The notes beneath the pieces were generated by a model, which did no database searches, was not told where the DNA came from, and was given only the letters and a program-made list of their open reading frames with translations. The position numbers and the translations under genes were made by a program. Positions 53,423-61,242 of a stretch of 64,000 nucleotides of DNA are shown here, one piece after another. Numbering within the stretch: the stretch's first letter is position 1; every line of letters starts with the position of its first letter. The stretch is from WHTK01 sp965197795 (GTDB lineage: Bacteria; Chloroflexota; Dehalococcoidia; DSTF01; WHTK01), in contig OZ240228.1 of the NCBI GenBank assembly GCA_965197795.1, positions 1-64,000 on the forward strand, given 5' to 3'.

Positions 53423-55687
53423 CTACTGGCCGTCGCGCAGCCCGCGATAGACGCGCTCCGAAGTGAGCGGCATGTCGGCGATGCGTACCCCGACGGCATC
53501 CATGATGGCGTTCGAGATCGCGGCGGGGACCGGGATGTGCGGACCCTCGCCGATGCCTCGGACACCGTACGGGCCGTAACCGTTCTCGGACTCCAGCAGT
53601 ACCGTCTTCAGCTCGGGAATGTCTTTGATGTTGGGCAGCTTGTAGTCGCCCAACGACAGCGAGGTGACGCGCCCGTCTTCGACACGGACCTCCTCCATCG
53701 TGGCGTAGCCGAAGCCCTGGATGGCGCCGCCGTTGATCTGCCCCTGGTGGCCGATGGGGTTGATCACGCGTCCGATGTCGTGCGCCGTCGTCAGCTTGAG
53801 CAGCCTCACCTCGCCCGTTTCGCGGTCGACGGACACCTCGGCGACCTGGGCCGTGAAAGACGTGATATGCGGTTGGTTCGAGCCGCGCGCGCCTTCCTGG
53901 CTGTGGCCACGGCCCGTGACCTCCTTGACGGTGCGCTGCAGGAGTTCTTGCCACGTCATCGCTTCTTCGATGTCGGTGCGACGCACCTCGTCGCCCGCGA
54001 AAGAGAGCGATTCGGCCGGCCAGCCCAGCTCGCTGACCGCAAGCTCGCCCAGCAAGCGGCGAACCTCCTCCGTGGCGAGGAAGCATGAGACGGTGTTGAC
54101 GCGGCTGGCGCGGCTTCCAGCGACGCCGGAGTCGAAGTCCAGCTTGTCGGTGTCCCAGATTTCGACTGATATCTGGTCCAGCGGGACGCCGAGCTCTTCG
54201 GACGTGACCTGCATCAACGTGGTGTAAGTGCCGCTGCCCTGGTCGAAGATCGGCGTGCCGATGACGGCCGTGCCGTCTGGCTTCAACGTAATGTCGGTCG
54301 TGCCCTCGCCGCCGCCGCTGCCGCGGTCGGCGAACGCGACGCCGCGGCCGACGCCGGGCGGACGCGGCGAGTTGTAGTCGCCGGCCTCGACGGCAGCCTC
54401 GAGCGTCTCGATGGCGCGGACGTGCTCCAGGTGCTCGCCCCACGCCGTCTCATCACCAGGGACAACGAGGTTCTTGCGACGCAGGTCGGCGGGGTCCATG
54501 CCGAGCTGACGCGCGATGTCGTCGAGGTGACATTCCACCGGAAATACGCCCTGTGGGTCACCGGGCGCCCGCATGAAGCCGCCGGGGACGTTGTTGGTGT
54601 AAACGAAGCGCGATTCGATGCTGACGTTGTCGATGCGATACGGCCCCGCCGCCTGGTTGGCCCCTCCGATCGCGCCCACCGGCTTGAACGCCGCGTAGGC
54701 TCCGGAGTCGACCGTGTACTCCACGCTGTGGGCGACGATGGTGCCGTCGTTCTTTACGCCGGTCTTGAGACGCGTCTTCGTCGAGTGTCGCGGATTGCCG
54801 GCGCCGAGCTCCTCGATGTAGTCGGTGACTATCTTCACGGGCCGTCCCGAGGCCTTCGCGAGGTAGTAGGCGACCGGCGTGTTGCGGGAGTTGCCCTTGC
54901 CGCCGAAGTCGCCGCCGATGTGGGTGTGGTGGAACAGAAAGCGCTGCTCGGGCAGGTTGGCGGAGTACGCCAGCGACTCGCGAGTGCTATACGGCACCTT
55001 GCTGCAGATCCAGACGTGGATCCGCCCGTCGCCATCATTGACGTCCAGCACGATCGACTGCGGGTCGAGGTAGCCCTGGAACATGCGCTGCGTCGTGTAG
55101 GTCGCCTCGTAGACAAGATCCGCATCGGCGAATCCAGCTTCGACATCGCCGCGCTCGAGCTGGGTCTGGCGATAGACGTTGGACGGCGTCTCCATCTTCT
55201 GAGGGAAGCCGAAGTAGTCGTTGAAGTCGGGGTGCAGGATCGGCGCGCCGGGCGCCATGGCGTCCTCTGGCGATAGCACCGCCGGGAGCTCCTCGTACTC
55301 GACCTCGATCAGGGAGAGCACTTGCTCCGCGACGTCTTCGCCCTCGACGGCGACAGCTGCGACGCGCTCGCCCGCGAAGCGCACCGTTTCGACGGCGATG
55401 ATGGGGACGTCCTTGACGGCGCGGCCCCAGAGGCCGGCGTCGGCGATGTCGCGTCCCGTGATCACGGCGTGCACGCCTGGCAGCGCCTTAGCCGCAGAGG
55501 TGTCGATGCTGACGATGCGAGCATGGGGGTACGGGCTCTTCAGCGTCTTGCCCCAGAGCATCCCCGGCAGCGAGTAGTCCGCTGTATAGAGCGCCGTGCC
55601 GGTCACCTTCTCGACGCCGTCAATCGTGCGCACCGCGGGCGTGCCGATCACCTTCATGTCCGCTCGCAGAGTCGAGTCTTCGACCAT
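53423..55687 (-). CDS. Molybdenum hydroxylase large subunit (xanthine dehydrogenase/CoxL-like)
   Basis: 754-residue molybdopterin-binding chain. It opens with the a/b hammerhead domain (KVTGTALYTADYSLPGMLWGK; SIDTSAAKALPGVHAVITG), followed by cofactor-binding domains: FLFHHTHIGGDFGGKGN, GGFMRAPGDPQGVFPVE, DRGSGGGEGTTDI and the catalytic Glu in GVRGIGEGPHIPVPAA. The aldehyde oxidase/nicotinate-type enzymes hydroxylate N-heterocycles, aldehydes or CO. The FAD and 2Fe-2S subunits are not adjacent in the window. The first ATG is used; MKVIG ten codons on is possible. Confidence 0.92.
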   Translation of the reverse strand: MVEDSTLRADMKVIGTPAVRTIDGVEKVTGTALYTADYSLPGMLWGKTLKSPYPHARIVSIDTSAAKALPGVHAVITGRDIADAGLWGRAVKDVPIIAVETVRFAGERVAAVAVEGEDVAEQVLSLIEVEYEELPAVLSPEDAMAPGAPILHPDFNDYFGFPQKMETPSNVYRQTQLERGDVEAGFADADLVYEATYTTQRMFQGYLDPQSIVLDVNDGDGRIHVWICSKVPYSTRESLAYSANLPEQRFLFHHTHIGGDFGGKGNSRNTPVAYYLAKASGRPVKIVTDYIEELGAGNPRHSTKTRLKTGVKNDGTIVAHSVEYTVDSGAYAAFKPVGAIGGANQAAGPYRIDNVSIESRFVYTNNVPGGFMRAPGDPQGVFPVECHLDDIARQLGMDPADLRRKNLVVPGDETAWGEHLEHVRAIETLEAAVEAGDYNSPRPPGVGRGVAFADRGSGGGEGTTDITLKPDGTAVIGTPIFDQGSGTYTTLMQVTSEELGVPLDQISVEIWDTDKLDFDSGVAGSRASRVNTVSCFLATEEVRRLLGELAVSELGWPAESLSFAGDEVRRTDIEEAMTWQELLQRTVKEVTGRGHSQEGARGSNQPHITSFTAQVAEVSVDRETGEVRLLKLTTAHDIGRVINPIGHQGQINGGAIQGFGYATMEEVRVEDGRVTSLSLGDYKLPNIKDIPELKTVLLESENGYGPYGVRGIGEGPHIPVPAAISNAIMDAVGVRIADMPLTSERVYRGLRDGQ

Positions 55688-55690
55688 CAG

Positions 55691-56418
55691 TCAGTCTCCA
55701 CTACTAGCCATCGCCGGCCTCTCAATACCGAGATGGATCATGCCGCGCTTGAACACGCTCGAACGTCCGTCGTAGAGCCCGGTGCGCTGGAGCATCGATT
55801 GCAGCTCGGCCAGGGTGTACGACGTGCGCACCGACGCCTCGTAGAGCCGCCGCATCTCGCCGCTGTAGTGACGGCCGAACAGTCGCACGTGCAGCGGATA
55901 CGCCGGCGAAGGCGGCCGCACTAGGTCGCGGAGCAACACAGCCGCTGAGGGCTTCGCGACGCGCGCAAGCTCGTCCAGCGCGTCCACGGGGTCATCCAGG
56001 TGGTGCAGCGTGGAGTTGCAGAGCACGACGTCGAACTCGTCGTCGTCGAAGGGCAGGCGCGGTTCGCCGTTGGGGCCGAGCCGTACGAGCTTCCATTCGA
56101 TGTTGACACCGGCCGTCGCAGCGTCACGCTTCGCCTGCTCGAGCATGTTGAGTCCCGCGTCGGCGCCGGTGATGCGCATCTTGGGCCAGCGCTGAGCCAT
56201 GAGGATCGGGATCTGTCCGGGCCGCAGCCGAAGTCGAGGACGCGGCAGTCCTTGAACGGCAAACCGGAGGAGCCGATGAGCCGCCCGACGTGGTCGACGA
56301 ACGTCCGGTCGATGGCCTCCAGATACGCCCGCGTCGCGGCCGACGAGTAGGCCTCGACTTCTTCGCCCGTGTCCATGATCTCGGGCTCGGGAACGCGCTT
56401 GAGTGTCAGTAACCCCAC
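55691..56418 (-). pseudogene. Class I SAM methyltransferase gene with a frameshift
   Basis: N-terminal part from 56418: EEVEAYSSAATRAYLEAIDR, LPFKDCRVLDFGCGP (SAM motif I). After a missing G near 56216 the protein continues in the next frame: QIPILMAQRWPKMRITGADAG, FDVVLCNSTLHHLDDPVDAL (motif post II), RLFGRHYSGEMRRLYEASVR, to a TGA at 55691. Repaired, it is a complete UbiE/BioC-like methyltransferase of about 242 residues. It lies 3 bp from the molybdenum hydroxylase start and would be cotranscribed. Confidence 0.8.
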
Positions 56419-56517
56419 GGCCCTAGTCTAGCTACGTGGCCGGAGACGGCAAGCGGAGGCTGGGGCTGAGGGAGACGTGTCTCTTCGTCGCAGGTGTCAC
56501 TTGCCGATACCAGCGCC

Positions 56518-56523
56518 TAGACT
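56518..56523 (+). promoter_or_regulatory. Putative leaderless -10 element of the MFS gene
   Basis: TAGACT ends 7 bp before the ATG at 56531, with CTGAGGG between. The GAGGG could also serve as a ribosome-binding site, but it sits too close, so a leaderless start is the simpler reading. Confidence 0.35.
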
Positions 56524-56530
56524 CTGAGGG

Positions 56531-57772
56531 ATGACATCCTCGACGGACGCCGACGGCGAACCCCCCGAATCGGCGGCCACTCCCTCCACGGACCAGAGCC
56601 TCAAGTCCGTATACGTGATCGCCGCCGCGGTGAGCATCACCGCGATGTCGTACAACCTCTGGTATCCCTTCCTGCCGCTCTACGCCCTGGAGCTCGGCGC
56701 CACCAGCGACGCGAACGCGGTGTTCTGGATGTCGATCGCGCTGACGGCGCAGGGCGTCGGCCGGCTCGCCTCGAGCGCGATCTGGGGCATACTCTCCGAT
56801 CGGCTGGGCCGCAAGATGATGCTCCTCAGGGCGGTCTTCCTCGGTACCCTTACATTCGTCTTTGCCGCGTTGGCGCAGGCGCCGTGGCACCTCTCTATCG
56901 CGCTGTTCTGCCAGGGAATCTTCTCGGGATTTGTGCCGGCTTCGGTCGCGCTGGTCAGCGTGATCGTGCCAGACTCACGGCTCAATCGTAGCCTCAGCCT
57001 CGTCACGGGTGGTCAGCACCTCGGCACGACGACCGGACCTGCGTTAGGCGCTTTGCTCTCCCTGCTGCTGAGCTACCGCGCGACGATCGCCGTCGCGGCC
57101 ATCGTGCCGTTAATCGCCGGAATGGCGATCTGGTTACTGGTGCCGCGAGACCGGGTTGCGCGGCGCTCGGCAGACGGCGCCTCGGACGCCCAGATTGAGC
57201 CGTTCCGCATGTCGGGGCAGTTCAAACTCGCGATCGGAGCCCTGTTCGCCGTCTATTGCATGACCGAGTTGATTCGCCTCGCCACGCCGATCGCGCTGAG
57301 GGGTATCAAAGGCGGCGGGGACGTGACCGGTGAGGCCGGCCTGGCCTTCGTGCTGGGCGGGCTGGTCAGCGCGATCAGCGTGTTGTTCCTGGCGCCGCGC
57401 GTCTTCCGCGGCATTCCTTCGGGCCCGCCATTCGCGCTGATCTGCGGCGTCGGCAGTGCGGGGTTCCTGCTCGTGGCGCTGGCCGGCACGGTGGCCGCCT
57501 ACATCCTCGGGTTCTTGCTGATCTTCCTCGCCATCTCGGCGATGGTGCCAGCTTTGAATACGCTGATCGCCGCCAACGTAAGGCGTTCGCGTCGCGGCAC
57601 GGCGTTCGGCGTGGCCGGGACGTTTCAGGCTCTGGCGTTCGGTGTGGGACCGCTGGCCGGCGCCTTCTTCGCCGCATTCTCGCTGGACGCCGGCTTCCTG
57701 ACCGTGGCGATGCTCTTCCTCGCCGTCGGCTTCGTCCTCTTCAGCTGGGTGCGAGCGCCTCAGCCGCTGTAG
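56531..57772 (+). CDS. MFS transporter (TetA/multidrug-like)
   Basis: 413 residues, 12 predicted helices after a 25-residue acidic tail. Motif A is SAIWGILSDRLGRKMMLL, the helix-4 segment is LFCQGIFSGFVPASVALVSVIV, and motif C-like SLVTGGQHLGTTTGPALGALLS is in helix 5, which indicates an exporter. The second half begins with FRMSGQFKLAIGALFAVYCM. Substrate unknown. It converges on the FAH-family gene, with the tandem hairpin repeat between. Confidence 0.88.
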   Translation: MTSSTDADGEPPESAATPSTDQSLKSVYVIAAAVSITAMSYNLWYPFLPLYALELGATSDANAVFWMSIALTAQGVGRLASSAIWGILSDRLGRKMMLLRAVFLGTLTFVFAALAQAPWHLSIALFCQGIFSGFVPASVALVSVIVPDSRLNRSLSLVTGGQHLGTTTGPALGALLSLLLSYRATIAVAAIVPLIAGMAIWLLVPRDRVARRSADGASDAQIEPFRMSGQFKLAIGALFAVYCMTELIRLATPIALRGIKGGGDVTGEAGLAFVLGGLVSAISVLFLAPRVFRGIPSGPPFALICGVGSAGFLLVALAGTVAAYILGFLLIFLAISAMVPALNTLIAANVRRSRRGTAFGVAGTFQALAFGVGPLAGAFFAAFSLDAGFLTVAMLFLAVGFVLFSWVRAPQPL

Positions 57773-57793
57773 TCGGCCACGGATTGGATTATT

Positions 57794-57881
57794 TCTGCGG
57801 GGTGAATCCCGCAGCTTCGGACCACGAACCGTCGTCCGTTAACTGAGGGTTTCAACCCTCAGAGTGGTTAACGAACACGCC
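57794..57881. repeat. Tandem hairpin repeat, copy 1
   Basis: 88-bp unit: hairpin CTGCGGG-N6-CCCGCAG, then the shared block GGACCACGAACCGTCGT, then the perfect palindrome CTGAGGGTTTCAACCCTCAG (57843-57862), then GTGGTTAACGAACACGCC. Copy 2 starts 113 bp downstream. It is intergenic between convergent genes, so it could act as a two-way terminator or be a mobile REP/MITE-like unit. Confidence 0.75.
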
Positions 57882-57906
57882 AAGGGAAGCGTCCGTGAAG
57901 ACGGTC

Positions 57907-58005
57907 TCTGCGGGATGAATCCCCCAGCTGGGGACCACGAACCGTCGTTGCTAGCTGAGGGTTTCAACCCTCAGGGTGGTTCATCGGAGTGGTGACGAAC
58001 ACGCC
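57907..58005. repeat. Tandem hairpin repeat, copy 2
   Basis: Same order of parts as copy 1: CTGCGGGATGAATCCCCCAG (first hairpin less perfect), GGACCACGAACCGTCGT, the identical palindrome CTGAGGGTTTCAACCCTCAG (57955-57974), then GTGGTTCATCGG and ACGAACACGCC. It differs mainly by a 12-bp insertion before the last block. The conserved palindrome and variable joins look like structure kept by selection or recent duplication. Confidence 0.75.
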
Positions 58006-58008
58006 GGC

Positions 58009-58974
58009 CTACGCGCTGCCGCGCTGACGCACCGCTTCGCGATTCGTCGAGTTCGTGCCCATGTAGACGCCGCGCTCCCAGATCCGCTTCAGCGGGTCCG
58101 AGACGTGCAGTCGCATGCGCCCGACCTTCTCGATCTCGAAGTCGCAGATCTCGCCGTCCTGCAGCGGTCCGAGGCCCTCGTGGTTGGTGCCGCAGGCCAG
58201 CAAGTCGCCGCTGTTCAGGGTCATGATGCCGCTGGCGAACTCGACCAGTTGCGGCACGCGGTGCTCCATGTCGTCCGTGTTGTAGTCGTGGCGCAGGTCG
58301 CCGTTGTTCCAGAACTGGACGTGTATCTTGTTGGGGTCTTCGACCTTGTCGAGGGTCGTAATCGCCGGGCCGATGGGCGCGAAGGTGTCGAAGCTTTTGC
58401 CCATCCAGCTGCCCGAGCGCCAGGTCGAACGCCCTTCCGCCCGCGCCGAGACGTCGATCATGCCCGTGATGCCGAAGACGGCGCTGCGCCAGTCGTCCTG
58501 CGGCACGGACTTCGCCGGCCCCTTGAACACGAGTCCCAGTTCCGCCTCGTGCTGGAAGACGTACGGGCCGGGGGAGTCGCCGTAGTCCTGCTTGTCGTTG
58601 TAGGACGGCAGGACGATCGTGTCGCCGGGGCCGATGACTGCGTCCGGGTTCTTGAGGAAGATGTTCAGCGGCCGCGCCTCGCGCTGCGCGTGCTCCCAGT
58701 AGTTGCCGATGCAGCAGAGGATCTTGCCGGGCCGCGGCAGCGGAGGCCGCAGCCGCACGATATCGAGCGGTACCGGCCTCGTGGTGTCAACGAGCTCTTC
58801 GAACGGCGCGCGCAACTCCTCGAACTCATCGATGATCTGCGCCATCAGCTTCTGCGGGTCACGGCCGTCCAGGACGTCGGTGACGCGGGACACGTCGACG
58901 ACGCCTTCGTCGGTCAGCACGCCGGGGCGGACGCCGCGGCCGGCTCCGGGCCCTTCATACAGTACGAGTCTCAT
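58009..58974 (-). CDS. Fumarylacetoacetate hydrolase-family protein
   Basis: 321-residue FAH-fold enzyme that hydrolyses or decarboxylates a C-C bond in a diketo/2-oxo acid. The N-domain begins MRLVLYEGPGAGRGVRPGVL. In the catalytic domain are the metal-site Glu pair in FQHEAELGLVF, FGITGMIDVSARAEGR (Asp), MGKSFDTFAPIGPAI, and LNSGDLLACGTNHEGLG. GGGGG precedes the ATG. It is divergent from the D-2-hydroxyacid dehydrogenase operon at 59097, whose products may feed the same pathway. Confidence 0.9.
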   Translation of the reverse strand: MRLVLYEGPGAGRGVRPGVLTDEGVVDVSRVTDVLDGRDPQKLMAQIIDEFEELRAPFEELVDTTRPVPLDIVRLRPPLPRPGKILCCIGNYWEHAQREARPLNIFLKNPDAVIGPGDTIVLPSYNDKQDYGDSPGPYVFQHEAELGLVFKGPAKSVPQDDWRSAVFGITGMIDVSARAEGRSTWRSGSWMGKSFDTFAPIGPAITTLDKVEDPNKIHVQFWNNGDLRHDYNTDDMEHRVPQLVEFASGIMTLNSGDLLACGTNHEGLGPLQDGEICDFEIEKVGRMRLHVSDPLKRIWERGVYMGTNSTNREAVRQRGSA

Positions 58975-59096
58975 GCTTAGCCCCCTCTAGATTGCTCGCA
59001 GCCTAAGCGAGCGCGTATCTGCCCGCAAGGAGTATTCTCAACCCGCAACAGCCCGTACCCCGTTGAGGTGCCGATTTTCCTGGCAGTGGAGTAAGT

Positions 59097-60053
59097 ATGT
59101 CTCTAGGTCGAGTTCTCATCGAGCGGTTTCATCCGGAAGTTATCGCCTGGCTCAAAGAACGCGTCGAGATTATCGAGGTCGACCCATGGGTTGATACAAC
59201 GGGCTGGGACCGCGAAGCCTCACAAGTCGACGCCGTGATCAGCCGCAAGGGTCAGATCAAACGCGAACACCTGGCCCACGGCCGTATTAAGATCGTGGCG
59301 CGCACCGGCGTGGGTGTCGACGCAAGTCGCGTCGACCTCGACGCGGCGCGGGAGTTTCGCGTCTGGGTGTCGAACCAGCCTGGCAGTAACTCGGCAGCCG
59401 TCACCGAGCTCGTCTTCGCGCAGATGCTGTCGTTGGTCCGTCACACGCACGCAGCCAACATCGCAGTGCGAGAGGGGCGCTGGGGCGACTACACGAAGTT
59501 CGTCGGCACGGAGATGGCCGGCAAGATGCTAGGTATCGTCGGCATGGGCAACATCGGCTCTCGCGTCGCGCTGCGTGCCCGCGCCTTCGAGATGGACTTC
59601 ATGGTCTACGACCCTTATATCCCAGGCGCCAGCATTACCGCGATGGGCGGCCGCATGGTGGCCCTCGACGACCTGCTGGCGCAGTCCGATTTCGTGACGA
59701 TTCACTGCCCCAGGAACGACGAGACCAATGGCATGATCGACGCTCGCCGCCTGGCATTGATGAAGCCGACAGCGATCCTCGTCAACGCCGCGCGTGGCGG
59801 CATCGTCGACGAAGAGGCGCTGTATGACGCCCTGATTAGGCGGTCGTTGGCCGGCGCTGCGCTGGACGCCATGGCTACCGAGCCGCCATCGCCGGACCAC
59901 CCTCTGTTCACGCTGGACAACGTCCTGCTCACGCCGCACATCGGCGGCGGCACGGAGGAGGCTTCGGCTCGCGGCGAGTGGGGTGCGGCGGAAGACGTCA
60001 TTCGCGTGCTGGAGGGCAACCGGCCCAAGAACCCCGTCATCGAATTCGAATAG
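59097..60053 (+). CDS. D-2-hydroxyacid dehydrogenase (phosphoglycerate dehydrogenase-like)
   Basis: 318 residues. Substrate region ARTGVGVDASRVDLDAAREF and NQPGSNSAAVTELVFAQML, nucleotide loop LGIVGMGNIGSRVALRARAF, catalytic Arg in NAARGGIVDEEAL, Glu in TEPPSPDHPLF and His in LLTPHIGGGTEEA. No ACT domain, so it is not a typical serine-pathway SerA and is more likely catabolic. It is first of three tightly spaced genes (9 bp to the next). Confidence 0.9.
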   Translation: MSLGRVLIERFHPEVIAWLKERVEIIEVDPWVDTTGWDREASQVDAVISRKGQIKREHLAHGRIKIVARTGVGVDASRVDLDAAREFRVWVSNQPGSNSAAVTELVFAQMLSLVRHTHAANIAVREGRWGDYTKFVGTEMAGKMLGIVGMGNIGSRVALRARAFEMDFMVYDPYIPGASITAMGGRMVALDDLLAQSDFVTIHCPRNDETNGMIDARRLALMKPTAILVNAARGGIVDEEALYDALIRRSLAGAALDAMATEPPSPDHPLFTLDNVLLTPHIGGGTEEASARGEWGAAEDVIRVLEGNRPKNPVIEFE

Positions 60054-60062
60054 CGGTAAGCC

Positions 60063-61214
60063 ATGAGGCGCAGTACGCAACGTATCCTGACCAGCCACGC
60101 CGGCAGCCTGGCACGGCCGCTCGACCTGCTGGAGATGATGCGAGAGAAGATCAACGGCCGTCCCTACGACGAGACGGTCTGGGCCGCACGAACCCAGTCG
60201 GCGGTGGCCGAAATCGTCAAGCAGCAGGCCGAAGCCGGCGTCGATATCCCCAGCGACGGGGAGCTGAGCAAGCCGATGTTCGCCGACTACATCGCCGACC
60301 GCCTCATCGGATTCGAGGGCGAAAACACGGGGCCGGCCTTCGTCAACTTCTCGCAGCGGCCGGAGCCATTTCCGGCATTCGCGGCGTCGCGGCCCGGCGG
60401 CCTAGTCGGCCTCAAGGAGAAGCGCCCGCTCAACGTCGGGCCGGTGGCGTGGAAGGACCGCGCCTACGACGACGACATCGTCAACATGAAGGCGGCGATG
60501 GCCGCGGCAGGCGTCGAGGAGGCGTTCCTGCCCTCGCCATCGCCCGGCATCGTGGCGATGCGCATCCCGACCGAGCACTACAAGACGGAAGAGGAATACC
60601 TCTACGCGCTCGCGGACGTGCTCAAGGACGAGTACCAGGCGATCGTCGACGCCGGCCTGATCCTGCAGATCGACGCGCCGGACGCTGCGATGTCCTGGGA
60701 CCGCCAGAACTGGAAGGGCATCCCGGAGTTTCGCAAGGAGCTGCAGCTGCGCCACGCCGCACTAAATCACGCGCTGCAGGGAATCCCCTCCGATCGAGTG
60801 CGCTACCACGTCTGCTGGGGCAACAACGAAAACCCGCACACCGGCGATATCGAACTGAAAGACATCGTGGACCTGATCCTCGAAGTGGACGCGGACCTTT
60901 ATTCGATCGAAGCAGCGAACCCGCGCCACGCGCACGAATGGAAGGTGTGGGAGAGCGTAAAGCTGCCCGAGGGCAAGACCCTGATGCCCGGCGTCATCGA
61001 CTCGCTGACCAACTTCGTCGAGCACCCCGAGGTCGTGGCGCAGCGCATCGCTCAATACGCCGCGGTCGTCGGTCGCGAGAACCTCATCGCGGGCGTAGAC
61101 TGCGGTTTCGGCACCGGGGCGTCCGCCAGCCCGCGCGTGCACCCGGAGCTGGTCATGGCCAAGTTCCGCTCCCTCTCGGAAGGCGCTAAGCTCGCGTCGC
61201 GAGAGCTCTGGTAA
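60063..61214 (+). CDS. MetE C-terminal-domain-like methyltransferase
   Basis: 383 residues with only the catalytic barrel of cobalamin-independent methionine synthase. The start ILTSHAGSLARPLDLLEMM resembles the barrel entry. The four zinc ligands of MetE can be placed: His and Cys in RYHVCWGN (about 249, 251), Glu in SIEAANP (about 283) and Cys in GVDCGFGT near 341. The N-terminal half needed to bind polyglutamyl folate is absent, as in core-MetE proteins known from archaea and Dehalococcoides. Given the operon, it may act on a substrate other than homocysteine. Confidence 0.82.
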   Translation: MRRSTQRILTSHAGSLARPLDLLEMMREKINGRPYDETVWAARTQSAVAEIVKQQAEAGVDIPSDGELSKPMFADYIADRLIGFEGENTGPAFVNFSQRPEPFPAFAASRPGGLVGLKEKRPLNVGPVAWKDRAYDDDIVNMKAAMAAAGVEEAFLPSPSPGIVAMRIPTEHYKTEEEYLYALADVLKDEYQAIVDAGLILQIDAPDAAMSWDRQNWKGIPEFRKELQLRHAALNHALQGIPSDRVRYHVCWGNNENPHTGDIELKDIVDLILEVDADLYSIEAANPRHAHEWKVWESVKLPEGKTLMPGVIDSLTNFVEHPEVVAQRIAQYAAVVGRENLIAGVDCGFGTGASASPRVHPELVMAKFRSLSEGAKLASRELW

Positions 61215-61242
61215 CCCCGTTTCGAGTTTGAAAGAGACAACG

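Noticed and set aside
60000..60062. Cobalamin or SAM riboswitch before the MetE-like gene
   Set aside because: Only 9 bp separate it from the upstream gene and no riboswitch core motif is present before the operon at 58975-59096.
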